NCBI GenBank assembly: GCA_035551995.1
Contig: DASZME010000039.1
Coordinates: 1 to 23,082, forward strand
Source: RYN-428 sp035551995
Lineage (GTDB): Bacteria > Planctomycetota > Phycisphaerae > Tepidisphaerales > Tepidisphaeraceae
Direction of reading: 5' to 3'
Length of the DNA stretch: 23,082 nt
The position numbers and the translations under genes were made by a program. The notes under the pieces are model-generated. The model searched no databases, had not been told where the DNA came from, and worked only from the letters and a program-made list of their open reading frames with translations. Positions 7,555-15,954 of this stretch are shown here, one piece after another. Every line of letters begins with the position of its first letter. Within the stretch, counting starts at the first letter, position 1.

Positions 7555-8108
7555 TCAAACGTCGAAAAACGCGCCGACCTTGCATCGAAAGCCGGGGAGG
7601 GCGCCTTCGCCGCTGATTTCGTCGCGCTCGCTGAGCAGTTGGACGCTGCCGTCGCGGCGGTAAATATGCACGTCTCGCCAGTGGGGATTCACGACCCAGA
7701 CAATGCTGAATCCAGCCTTGAGATAATCGTCCACCTTGTCGTCGACGTTCTTAATACGGTCGTTGGGCGAGAGGACTTCAACGACCAGGTCGGCCGGTAT
7801 CGGCATGAAACCGGGATCTTCGCCGGCTTCAGAGTCCCGCGAAGATCGAATAAGCGATACATCGGGAAATGGCAGGTTTCTGGCCGAGTCGGGGAAACAG
7901 TCGTAACCAAGATCGGACGGATAGACCGTGGCATCACGATTTTTTTGGCTTCGTTAGAAAGAAGGCGCAGGATTTCGCCCCCCACCGCGCTGGATCGTTT
8001 GGTCGCCGCCCGCTCCTTCAAATGCCCGTCGACCAGTTCGAATCCGGCCAGATTCGGGTCGTCGAGAAAATCGTGCGGCGTATATGTCTTTTCAGCCAAA
8101 ATCGTCAT
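7555..8108 (-). pseudogene. Uma2 family (DUF820) endonuclease-like protein, one-base frameshift
   Basis: The start is the ATG at 8108, with AAGGTGA six bases upstream. The first part encodes MTILAEKTYTPHDFLDD then FELVDGHLKER and VGGEILRLLSNEAKK; the frame then breaks at a run of seven A on the coding strand (T7940-7946 on the plus strand). In the -1 frame (one base re-read) the family sequence resumes at once: NRDATVYPSDLGYDCFPD, then LPFPDVSLIR, PADLVVEVLSPND and DDYLKAGFSIVWVVNP, to the stop at 7555. The joined protein would be ~184 residues, normal for Uma2. PDVSLIR, VVEVLSPND and the VWVVNP strand match the PD-(D/E)XK-like core. A deleted A, a sequencing error in the homopolymer, or slippage at A7 would all explain it. 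Uma2 proteins are very abundant, poorly understood paralogues. It lies 17 bases downstream of mtaB. Confidence 0.85.
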
Positions 8109-8125
8109 AAATTCACCTTCGGCCA

Positions 8126-9823
8126 TCATACGTTGGCGGCGCCGGAGAGACAAAGTTGACCGGCTATCGCACGGAGGTGAATGTCGGAAACGTGCGACGC
8201 CACGCCCGCCGTCCGCTCGCGATCGACTTGTTCAATTTTCACCCGTACCGCATCGCCCGGCCGCGCCTCCGATCCGCTGAAATGAACCGCAAAATATCGT
8301 TCGCATCGGCCGTGGCGGATGGATGTTTCGCCATTGACGGCGACGGAATCCGAATCCCTTTCGGCGATCACTTCCACCGTTTGTCCGATGAACGATTTCC
8401 GGAACGCGATACTCTGCCCCTCGGCAATCTCCCGCAAAACGCCGATACGCTCATTCACCACCGGCCCACGAATAAATTGTTCCGTCCACCGGGCCGCGGC
8501 GGTGCCGGGACGCGGGGAGTAGGGGAATGCGTGAACGTGAATGAAACCGGCCTCCCGCACCAGGTCAACCGTCTCGGCAAACTCCGCGTCGTCTTCACCG
8601 GGAAAGCCGACGACGATGTCGGTCGTCAGGGCCGGGCGATCGAAGGCGGCGCGGATGCCGTCGACCATTTGCAGGAAATCATCGCGCGTATATTGGCGGT
8701 TCATCTTGCGCAACAGCAGATCAGACCCGCTTTGCAACGGCAGATGAAAATGCGGAACGGCCTGCGGATATGAGCGCAAAATGGCGATCAAATCGGGCGT
8801 CAGATCGCCCGGCTCGAGGCTCGAAAGCCGAAGTCGGCGTAGGCCGGGAACCTTGGAGCAAAGCGCCTGGATCAATTCGCCAAGCGGCTCGGCGGTCGGG
8901 CGAGGCTGACGCCGGCGGAGGGCGGTCGGTTGGCCATACGCCCCCAGGAAAATGCCGGTGAGTACGATTTCCGCATGACCGGCGTCAACCAGCGCGCGGG
9001 CCTCGTCGACCGCCTGCTCGACGGTCTTGCTCCAGAGGTTCGGACGCAGGCTCGGGATGATGCAGTAGGTGCAATGGGCATCGCAGCCGTCCTGAATTTT
9101 CAGGTACGCGCGCTGCCGCCCGGGCTGGCGACGGCCCAGCAACGGAAGAGAGACCGTCCCGCCGCCGGGCGCGGAATGGACCGGGATACGCGGCGAGCCC
9201 TTCTCGGTTGCCGGATTCGGCAAAAATCGGTTGACGGCGCCGCCTGATTTTGGTTCAATGTCTTGCGTGATTTGTCCTACCCGACCGTCCGCTTTTATCT
9301 TACCGTTGTCGGCAATCCCCAAAGACTCTCGTGGCGATTCAAGATGATGTTGCGGATCGGTGTTTGGCGCGTCCGGCGCCGGCGCCGTCTGGTTTTGCCA
9401 GCGGCAAAGAAGACGGTCGAGTTCCCAGGCCAGATCATGATGGTGACCTAAAACGGCGTCGACTCCCGCCATCGCGGCGGCTTCGACCGGATTGCTGGTG
9501 GCCCAGCAGCCGGTCACGATTATTCGAGGCCGGGAACCGTCGACGCGTGTCAAAGGCGCGGCGCCGGCGGGCGAATCGAAGACGCCGTCTGACGGCGCGG
9601 CTGTGTTAGATTGAGCGAGGACCGCGAGTCTGTGAAGTCGGCGGACGGATTGGCGGCTCTGACTCGCGGCCTGGGTCGTCACGCTGCAGGTATTGATGAT
9701 CCGCAGGTCGGCCGAGTCGGCGCCGGCGGGCGTGAGGCCGCGGGATTGCAACAACTCGGCGATCTGATCGCTCTCGTAGTGATTGACCTTGCACCCGAGC
9801 GTCTGAACAAAGAACGTTTTCAT
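8126..9823 (-). CDS. mtaB: tRNA t6A37 methylthiotransferase MtaB
   Basis: 565 residues from the ATG at 9823 (MKTFFVQTLGCKVN); upstream in-frame codons look non-coding. MtaB is a radical-SAM enzyme that converts t6A to ms2t6A at tRNA position 37. Domains: an N-terminal UPF0004 domain with cluster cysteines C11 (TLGCKVNHYESDQ, the MtaB/YqeV-type signature), C46 (NTCSVT) and C106 (TGCWA); a radical-SAM core with CDAHCTYC (C247, C251, C254); HLPLQSGSD and DIVVGFPGE further on; and a C-terminal TRAM-like region from ~470. The protein is ~130 residues longer than the usual ~430 because of two low-complexity stretches, residues ~70-98 and ~143-235, between conserved blocks. No clear Shine-Dalgarno is seen. 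The Uma2 gene follows 17 bases later, so the two may share a transcript. Confidence 0.92.
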   Translation of the reverse strand: MKTFFVQTLGCKVNHYESDQIAELLQSRGLTPAGADSADLRIINTCSVTTQAASQSRQSVRRLHRLAVLAQSNTAAPSDGVFDSPAGAAPLTRVDGSRPRIIVTGCWATSNPVEAAAMAGVDAVLGHHHDLAWELDRLLCRWQNQTAPAPDAPNTDPQHHLESPRESLGIADNGKIKADGRVGQITQDIEPKSGGAVNRFLPNPATEKGSPRIPVHSAPGGGTVSLPLLGRRQPGRQRAYLKIQDGCDAHCTYCIIPSLRPNLWSKTVEQAVDEARALVDAGHAEIVLTGIFLGAYGQPTALRRRQPRPTAEPLGELIQALCSKVPGLRRLRLSSLEPGDLTPDLIAILRSYPQAVPHFHLPLQSGSDLLLRKMNRQYTRDDFLQMVDGIRAAFDRPALTTDIVVGFPGEDDAEFAETVDLVREAGFIHVHAFPYSPRPGTAAARWTEQFIRGPVVNERIGVLREIAEGQSIAFRKSFIGQTVEVIAERDSDSVAVNGETSIRHGRCERYFAVHFSGSEARPGDAVRVKIEQVDRERTAGVASHVSDIHLRAIAGQLCLSGAANV

Positions 9824-10145
9824 AGGTTTGATCGTAAGGCTTATTGAAAGGGCCGGCGCCAAGAGTCGCGATTGTTTTCGCAAACCGGACCATAATCCCG
9901 CGTGCAAAGCACTCCTGATGCTTTAGCCGCCCTGCTTTGCGGGCGCCTCGGAAGACGCCGACCGCTCGACGACGGCGTGCGGATAATGAACTTCACCGAC
10001 GCGCCAAGCGACGCGGCTCAATCGTAAAACTGTTTCGCCGCACGGCGCAGAATAGTTGAAGCATCGCCCGACAGACGTTACACCATAGGCGTTACGATAC
10101 AGATTACCGCCGAGTCGGCGTGATCGTTAGTCAAGAGGAGCATAC
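9824..10145. other. Divergent intergenic region between mtaB and the pilM-like gene
   Basis: 322 bases with no convincing gene. It must hold the mtaB promoter (minus) and the pilM promoter (plus). The only coding-strand signals I can point to are AAGAGGAG just before the pilM ATG and a weak TTGAAG (10056-10061), 17 bases, TACACC (10079-10084) pair. Reading frames across it are short and lack family features. Confidence 0.6.
10056..10084 (+). promoter_or_regulatory. Weak candidate promoter upstream of the pilM-like cluster
   Basis: TTGAAG and TACACC are 17 bases apart, about 60 bases before the ATG. The -35 is fair and the -10 is poor. An alternative -10 is TACGAT a little further downstream. 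Low support without transcript data. Confidence 0.22.
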
Positions 10146-12185
10146 ATGGCAATCCCCCGCTTCGCATGGGGCATCGACGTCGGAAATCGGGCTCTCAAGG
10201 CGGTTAAGCTCGTTCGCGACGGCGATTCGTTCCGCATCGATGATTTCGAGGTCATCGAGCACGAGCAAATCCTCTCGCAGGCCGGCGACAACCGCGAGCC
10301 GCTGATCCAGACGGCCCTGGCTAATTTCGCCCAGCGCCATCCCGGCAAGGGCGGCGTGGTATCGATCGGGGTTAGCGGGCAGTCTTCGTTTGCGCGCTTT
10401 ATCAAACTGCCGCCGGTTGAGCCGAGCAAGATCGCCGACATCGTCAAATTCGAAGCGGTTCAGCAGATTCCCTTCCCCCTGGAGGACGTCGAATGGGGCT
10501 ACCAGCTTTTCCAGACGCCCGATTCGCCCGAGGTGGAAGTCGGCATCTTCGCCATGCGCAAAGAGCTGGTGAACCAGACGATCAAGTATTTCGCCGACGT
10601 CGGGCTGGAAGTGAACGTGGTTCAGATGAACCCGCTGGCGGTCTACAACGGGCTGCATTACGACAATCGCCTGGAGGCCGGGGCGACGATGATCATCGAC
10701 ATCGGCGCCGAAAACAGCGACCTGATTATCGCCGAGTCGGAAAACATGTGGATGCGATCCGTCCCCGTCGGAGGAAACAATTTCACCGAAGCGCTCGTCC
10801 AGTCATTCAAACTAAAATTCCCAAAGGCCGAGGAGCTCAAGCGTAACGCCGCCACGAGTAAGTACGGCCGTCAGATTCTTCAGGGCATGAAGCCGGTCTT
10901 CAGCGATTTAGTCAGCGAAATTCAGCGTTCGATCGGGTTTTATTCGTCGACGCATCGCGATTCACGGATCACCAAAGTTCTGGCGCTGGGCGGGACGTTT
11001 CGTCTCCCCGGCTTGCAGAAATACTTGCAGCAAAACCTTCAGCTGGACGTGGTGCGGATCGACCGCCTGGAGGCGCCGATGCCCGCCGACGCGCGGTTTA
11101 CCGCGGCGTTCAACGAGAACATTCTCTCTTCGGTCGGCGCCTACGGGCTGGCCGTGCAGGCGATGGGGAAGGGGAAGATCACCAGTTCGCTTCTTCCGGA
11201 AAAGATTCGGCGCGAGCGGATGTGGCGCGACAAGACCAAGTGGTTTGCGCTGGCGGCGTCGCTGTTCGTCGTCGGGACCGCGGTGCCGATCGGGAAGCTG
11301 TATGCCGATCGCTGGGCGTACGAAGCCAAGGCGCCGGAGCGCACCGCGATCAAGTCGGCGGCGGATATCGGCCATCGGCTCGACAAGCAATGGAAGGAAA
11401 TTGAAACCTCCGGCGACGACGACCGCAAGGAAATTTCAAATTACACAAGCTTGCTCAGCTCGCGCGACGTCAATATCGGCATCTGCAACGAAATCGGCAA
11501 AGCGTTTCCGGAGCCTCCCGCCGGCGACGCGAGCAAGCCGCGCGGGCAGCGGGAAGCGGTGGAGCTTGTCGGCTGGGGCATGAGGTATCAGCCCGACGTG
11601 GATAATCTGCTGACGCTGCGCGACGATGAATTCAATCAACTGGGCGAGAAAATCGATCTGACGGCCGGCGCCAACGCGGGCGGGAACCAGGGCGGCGGAA
11701 TGAACGGCATCCTGATGAATCAGCAGCAGCAAGGCGCCCCCGCGGGCCCGGCGCATCGCGGATTTCTGCTGACGCTGTTGTGCCGCACGTCCAACAGCGA
11801 TCCGACGCCGCTGATTTCCAAGACCGTCGCCGACACCTTGCGCAGCCGAAACCCCAGCGCCGCCAATTCGCCGCCCAATTTCAGTTTCGCCCGCGTTTCC
11901 ATTCCGTCGAAGGTGAAATTTTCGACGGCGTATCCGAGCGGCGTGGTTCATGAAAAACAGCAGCCGCTGATATTCATTCCCCCCGTGGGCAATGAGTCAC
12001 CCAACTCCGGTTTCGGAAACGGCGCGGGACTATCGGCGCCTTCGGGAGCAGTTCCCGCGGCCGATCCTTTCGCCGACCCGCTGCACAAGGGCGAAAGCAC
12101 GCGCGATGATTCATTGGTGACCGTGCTGGCGGTCGTCATGCTCGATCCCCCCAAGCCGCTCGCGAAGACCGGCGAAGGCAAGTAG
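10146..12185 (+). CDS. pilM: PilM-PilN-like fusion protein, type IV pilus/T2SS platform
   Basis: 679 residues. Residues 1-343 are an actin-like PilM: WGIDVGNRALKAVKL at 8-22, VVSIGVSGQSSFARFIKLPP at 71-90, FEAVQQIPFPLEDVEW at 102-117, the nucleotide-site strand MIIDIGAENSDLIIAE at 182-197, and LALGGTFRLPG near 279-289. PilM is a cytoplasmic ATP-binding protein that recruits the N-terminus of PilN. Here a PilN-like start follows directly: LLPEKIRRER at 349-358 (compare the NLLP motif bound by PilM), a membrane helix at ~364-386, and a ~290-residue outer domain ending in HRGFLLTLLCRTSNSD-type strands. So PilM and PilN seem fused and the outer part is highly diverged. Strong AAGAGGAG ribosome site. 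First gene of a plus-strand run; the next gene starts 36 bases on. PilM identity is solid; the PilN assignment is inference from the motif order. Confidence 0.85.
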   Translation: MAIPRFAWGIDVGNRALKAVKLVRDGDSFRIDDFEVIEHEQILSQAGDNREPLIQTALANFAQRHPGKGGVVSIGVSGQSSFARFIKLPPVEPSKIADIVKFEAVQQIPFPLEDVEWGYQLFQTPDSPEVEVGIFAMRKELVNQTIKYFADVGLEVNVVQMNPLAVYNGLHYDNRLEAGATMIIDIGAENSDLIIAESENMWMRSVPVGGNNFTEALVQSFKLKFPKAEELKRNAATSKYGRQILQGMKPVFSDLVSEIQRSIGFYSSTHRDSRITKVLALGGTFRLPGLQKYLQQNLQLDVVRIDRLEAPMPADARFTAAFNENILSSVGAYGLAVQAMGKGKITSSLLPEKIRRERMWRDKTKWFALAASLFVVGTAVPIGKLYADRWAYEAKAPERTAIKSAADIGHRLDKQWKEIETSGDDDRKEISNYTSLLSSRDVNIGICNEIGKAFPEPPAGDASKPRGQREAVELVGWGMRYQPDVDNLLTLRDDEFNQLGEKIDLTAGANAGGNQGGGMNGILMNQQQQGAPAGPAHRGFLLTLLCRTSNSDPTPLISKTVADTLRSRNPSAANSPPNFSFARVSIPSKVKFSTAYPSGVVHEKQQPLIFIPPVGNESPNSGFGNGAGLSAPSGAVPAADPFADPLHKGESTRDDSLVTVLAVVMLDPPKPLAKTGEGK

Positions 12186-12221
12186 CGGCGGAGTTCCCAA
12201 GAACGACTGCGGAGCTGAACT

Positions 12222-13511
12222 ATGGAAATCGTAAAAAAGAACATCCTCAGCATTATCTGCGGGGTGATCGCGCTGGCGGCGCTGGTCTTCCTTCAGTGGC
12301 CGGTGGGCGGATGGTACGCAGACGAACAAAAAATCCTCGACGACCGCGTCAAAGTCAACGACGATCTGAGCCGCCTTCGCACCACCCGGCGGCATTGGCC
12401 CGTCATGCCCGACACGGCCGGCGCTCAGACGATCCTGGACCATTTCCCCAATGACGTCAGAATCGCCGCCGGTAAGCAAATCGAGGAGACCGTCAGCAAG
12501 CAAGCGGGCAAGATGAAGGACATCACCGCGGAAAACAACAAGCACATGCCGCTGCTGCCGGACGTGCTTCCTTTTCCCGGCGAGCAGCGTTTTGCGTTTC
12601 AGCGGGTTTATCCCGTCGCCGTGCAGAAGACGCTCCCGGCCGAATTGCAGTTCCCGGTTCCCCCCGATCCGACGGGCGCTCCCGTGCCCGAGCCGGTTAA
12701 GCCGCTGCCCCCCACGAACGATGAAGTTTACGCCGAGTCATATCGAATCTATCGCACGAATTTCGCGCCGAAGATCATCACCGTCGCCGGCAACCCCGTA
12801 AACAAGACGCAAGTCGACGCCGACTGGCAGGAGGCGGCAGGCAAGCTTCAGCACACCATGCGGCAGGATCGGGCGCAAAAGCTGAAAATGTACGTGGACG
12901 ATGACGCGATCTCCATCAGCAAATCCATCCTCAACGCGCCGGGCGGACCCAAGGAAAGCGAAATCTGGTATGCCCAAAGCAGCCTCTGGGTCGAGCAGGA
13001 TTTGGTCGCCGCCATCAAGCGGATTAATGAGACCGCCGCCGACGTCACCGTCGCGCCGGTGAAGCACCTGATGAGGCTCAACGTCGCCCAGGATCAAACG
13101 ATGTATGTGAACGGCTCGGCCGGAGGCATGTCGGCTTTCGGAGCCGGAGGCGGAGGCGCAGGCGCTCCCGCCGTGGACGGCTTCTTACGTTCGCCGACCG
13201 GGCGGCAATCCAACCCCCTCTATGACGTCATCCATTTTTCGATGACCATCAACGTCGAGGCCTCCCGGATTCCGCAGATCCTCTCCGAACTGCAAAAAGG
13301 AAAACTCATCACCATCACGCACGTCAACGCGTCGTCGGTGGACGGGTTGGCGGCGGCGGATAACGGCTTTCTTTATGGCGATGTTCCCGTCGCCCACCTC
13401 TATATCGAGGGCGAGGACCTTTTCCTCCGCGACTGGACCGCCAAGCTGATGCCGGAACCGATCAAGGCGGCCCTTGGCGTGGTCGCCGCCCCGCCCGGCC
13501 GCACACGATAA
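12222..13511 (+). CDS. PilO-like membrane-anchored protein, diverged
   Basis: 429 residues. One N-terminal membrane helix (residues ~8-30, after a short KK-containing cytoplasmic tail) is followed by a heptad-like, charged segment (~33-105) that may be coiled coil, a proline-rich stretch (~145-165), and a C-terminal region. Residues ~334-392 (YDVIHFSMTINVEASRIPQI, then a helix-strand pair) have the strand-helix-strand pattern expected of the ferredoxin-like domain that closes PilO/PilN proteins. A Gly/Ala-rich loop at ~298-318 interrupts the domain. I infer a PilO-like role from position after the PilM-PilN fusion, topology and this pattern; sequence identity to PilO is not evident. A GGAG ribosome site sits 8 bases before the ATG at 12222. 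The next gene starts 66 bases downstream. Confidence 0.7.
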   Translation: MEIVKKNILSIICGVIALAALVFLQWPVGGWYADEQKILDDRVKVNDDLSRLRTTRRHWPVMPDTAGAQTILDHFPNDVRIAAGKQIEETVSKQAGKMKDITAENNKHMPLLPDVLPFPGEQRFAFQRVYPVAVQKTLPAELQFPVPPDPTGAPVPEPVKPLPPTNDEVYAESYRIYRTNFAPKIITVAGNPVNKTQVDADWQEAAGKLQHTMRQDRAQKLKMYVDDDAISISKSILNAPGGPKESEIWYAQSSLWVEQDLVAAIKRINETAADVTVAPVKHLMRLNVAQDQTMYVNGSAGGMSAFGAGGGGAGAPAVDGFLRSPTGRQSNPLYDVIHFSMTINVEASRIPQILSELQKGKLITITHVNASSVDGLAAADNGFLYGDVPVAHLYIEGEDLFLRDWTAKLMPEPIKAALGVVAAPPGRTR

Positions 13512-13577
13512 AGCCGCGTAAAGACTCGTCGGGCAAGAAATGAATTCGATTGGCTACGCACTTAGAACGAGGGCACC

Positions 13578-15062
13578 ATGGACAAAGTGAAGAATTTTCT
13601 CGAACGGCATGTGCAATGGCTCGTGCTGGCGATCGCCCTGCTGTACGTCGGGTATACCGTGTGGAACTACATCTGGCTGCCGCCGCTTGCGGTCAATATC
13701 GGTCCGGTGAAGACCGTCAAGCCCGGCGACGTCGATGAAACCATCGATAACGCCCAGGTCAAGCCACTGCTGAAAGAGATCGACAACAAAACCGTGACGG
13801 CGCCTAAGGTAACTGACGTCCTGAGCGAATTCGACGACCGGCTCAACGAGCGGCGGACGGAAATCGTGAGGATGAACAATCTCTGGGACGCGCCGTTCGC
13901 CGATCCCGGAACCCACCATCTGAATCAGGGCGGCGGCGCGATCGTAAAAGTGAATGTATTGCCCACGCTTCCGCCGGCGGTTTTCAAGGCTCAAACCATC
14001 CGCCGAACCGTGGTGATGGCGCCGGGTCGCAAGGACACGGCGTATTGGTCGGGAAAGTTCACGATCGATTCCAACGCGCTCGCCCAGGCCGTGGCCGCGG
14101 CTTTTAATAAGCCGGGCATTCCGCCCAATCTGTTTCGCACGGAATTCGTGCAGGTGGAACTGCTGCGAGAAGAACAAAGTCCTTCCGGAACGTGGAGCGC
14201 GCCGCTGACGATCAAACCGCTCGCGATCCTGCAGCCGCTTCCGGCGGACAGTGCGCCGCTCGACGAAAAATTCAACTTTCAACATTGGATGGATCAGAAC
14301 CAGGCGTCGATCGCCCATCCCCCCTTCTTGCCGACGGCGCCGGACGTCGAGCCGTGGCTCGAACCGGGCGCCGCGCCCCCCGCCGTCGGCGCCGGGCGTG
14401 GCGCCGGGCAGCCCGGGGCTTCGCGTCCGGGGGGAAATCCCGCCGCCGTCGGCGCCGAGCCCCCCGCCGCCAACCCTGATGGACAGCCGGGCGGTTTTAA
14501 CGCGATCCTGCAGCCGGCCGACCCCACCATTATCGTTCACGACACCACCATCGAAGAAGGGAAAACCTATCGTTATTCGGTGAAGTACAAACTCTACAAT
14601 CCGCTGTTCAACAACCGAGTCTTCGCCACTCCCGACATCGCCGCTCAATTTGCGATCTCCGGCCCTGACCCAATCGCTGCCAAAGACGCCGTCGCATGGA
14701 GCGGACCGGCGGCCATCGAACCCAGCACCTATGTCTTCGCCACCAAGATCAATCAATTTACCGGCCAGGCCTGGTTTGACGTCTTCGAGTGGAAAGACGG
14801 GCGCTGGCACTGGACCAAATCCCTGCCGGTCAAGCCGCTGACGCCCGGCGATCCGATCGCCGGCGCCGAGGGCGTTTCTAAATTCGTTCTTGTCGACGTT
14901 CGCAAGGACATGCGAAATACCGAGCCAAGCTACGCGATCGCGATGGACGGCAACGGCATGCTCCAATCGCGCAACGCGCGCGACGACGCGGCTGATCCGA
15001 AATACGCCACGCTCAAACTCCAGGCCGTCGGCCCCGGTCCCGCCGCCGCCATCGCACGATAA
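13578..15062 (+). CDS. Hypothetical membrane-anchored protein of the pilM-like cluster
   Basis: 494 residues, not recognised. A single membrane helix at ~13-31 follows a short basic N-terminus, so most of the protein should lie on the outer side. Residues ~140-245 form one putative domain (RRTVVMAPGRKDTAYWSGKF then NLFRTEFVQVELLREEQ). A long Pro/Ala/Gly linker covers ~255-310. The C-terminal domain begins with TIIVHDTTIEEGKTYRYSVK, which looks like an Ig-like or fibronectin-like beta strand pair, and ends with an alanine-rich tail. Position as the third gene after the PilM-PilN fusion and the PilO-like protein would match a PilP- or adaptor-like role, but no PilP motif is seen. GAGGG lies 5-8 bases before the ATG. 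psd follows after 21 bases. Confidence 0.75.
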   Translation: MDKVKNFLERHVQWLVLAIALLYVGYTVWNYIWLPPLAVNIGPVKTVKPGDVDETIDNAQVKPLLKEIDNKTVTAPKVTDVLSEFDDRLNERRTEIVRMNNLWDAPFADPGTHHLNQGGGAIVKVNVLPTLPPAVFKAQTIRRTVVMAPGRKDTAYWSGKFTIDSNALAQAVAAAFNKPGIPPNLFRTEFVQVELLREEQSPSGTWSAPLTIKPLAILQPLPADSAPLDEKFNFQHWMDQNQASIAHPPFLPTAPDVEPWLEPGAAPPAVGAGRGAGQPGASRPGGNPAAVGAEPPAANPDGQPGGFNAILQPADPTIIVHDTTIEEGKTYRYSVKYKLYNPLFNNRVFATPDIAAQFAISGPDPIAAKDAVAWSGPAAIEPSTYVFATKINQFTGQAWFDVFEWKDGRWHWTKSLPVKPLTPGDPIAGAEGVSKFVLVDVRKDMRNTEPSYAIAMDGNGMLQSRNARDDAADPKYATLKLQAVGPGPAAAIAR

Positions 15063-15083
15063 TTTTACGATCCGGAAAAACTC

Positions 15084-15815
15084 ATGGTTCCTCTCACTCG
15101 TCACGGCGCCCGCGAAATGCTCATCGGCACGGTCGCGCTGGTCGTCGTGGCATCCGTCGCCGGCCACTTCCTCTGGTGGCTCTCGCTCTTGTTCATCCCG
15201 ATTCTCGTCTGGCTCTTCGCCTTCTTCCGCGATCCGGCCCGGCTGATTCCGACGGACGAATCCGTCATGGTCAGCCCCGCCGACGGAAAAGTCTCCGACA
15301 TTACCGAAGTCGCCGACGATCCGCATCTCGGCGGCCCGGCCGTTCGCATCGGCATTTTTCTTTCGGTCTTCAACGTCCACGTCAATCGCAGTCCCTGCGA
15401 CGCCAAGGTGCTGACGACGATCTACAAAGAGGGAAAATTCATCAACGCCATGGACCATTCCCGCGCATCGGACGAAAATGAATCCAACACCGTGGTGCTC
15501 GGTGAACCCCAAAGCGAAAAGCCGGTCGCCGTGGTAAAGCAGATCGTGGGCCTCATCGCGCGGCGAATCGTGTTTACCGGCAAGGTCGGCGATCTGCTTG
15601 GCCGCGGCCAGCGCATCGGGATGATCAAATTCGGCAGCCGAACCGAGTTATCGATTCCGAAATGGCTTGAGCCGCAGGTAACGGTGCAGATCGGGCAAAC
15701 CGTTCGCGGCGGCGCGGACGTCGTCGCCCGCCTCGGTAAGCCGATTCATACGCTGGTAAAAAACCTCGACGATTCGGAATTGGAAAAGATGGCGCCGCGC
15801 CGGACGCCGGCATGA
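15084..15815 (+). CDS. psd: Phosphatidylserine decarboxylase proenzyme (short PSD-A type)
   Basis: 243 residues. Decarboxylates phosphatidylserine to phosphatidylethanolamine at the inner membrane; a pyruvoyl cofactor forms by self-cleavage. The cleavage site FGS is at 183-185 (KFGSRTEL), so cleavage between Gly184 and Ser185 would give the small pyruvoyl alpha chain. SPADGKV at 64-70 and FLSVFNVHVNRSP at 92-104 are family-conserved blocks (His99 in the core). Two hydrophobic segments at ~12-47 anchor the N-terminus. The FGS form and short length match the PSD-A type rather than the longer E. coli type with LGST. GGAAA upstream of the ATG may serve as ribosome site. The gene is followed by pssA, the preceding enzyme of the pathway. 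Confidence 0.95.
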   Translation: MVPLTRHGAREMLIGTVALVVVASVAGHFLWWLSLLFIPILVWLFAFFRDPARLIPTDESVMVSPADGKVSDITEVADDPHLGGPAVRIGIFLSVFNVHVNRSPCDAKVLTTIYKEGKFINAMDHSRASDENESNTVVLGEPQSEKPVAVVKQIVGLIARRIVFTGKVGDLLGRGQRIGMIKFGSRTELSIPKWLEPQVTVQIGQTVRGGADVVARLGKPIHTLVKNLDDSELEKMAPRRTPA

Positions 15816-15850
15816 GGGAAGGTAAATCGACGGCACGTAACACTTTGGGC

Positions 15851-15932
15851 GGCCCTTTTTCCCCGCGCCCGCTCCGCGCGGGACTTGGGGAGGCCGGGAA
15901 AGGGACGCAGCGCGACGCAGGTCGCTTCACCG
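15851..15932. repeat. Palindrome plus reverse copy of the AGCGACCT repeat block
   Basis: In the 139-base psd-pssA spacer, CCCGCGC (15862-15868) and GCGCGGG (15876-15882) form a hairpin with a 7-base loop, with CCCC/GGGG flanks extending it. Next to it, 15911-15932 on the minus strand reads GGTGAAGCGACCTGCGTCGC, matching the left end of repeat copy 1 (4574) except for one T. So the repeat family also has a member here in the opposite orientation. Confidence 0.65.
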
Positions 15933-15954
15933 ACATCAGAATTGCCCTATCCGC

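Noticed and set aside
13554..15512. Long minus-strand frame (652 codons) opposite the third pilus-cluster gene and psd
   Set aside because: Its product is compositionally odd (Arg/Gly/Asp/His-rich), has no domain pattern, and lies opposite two well-supported genes; it is a GC-driven shadow.
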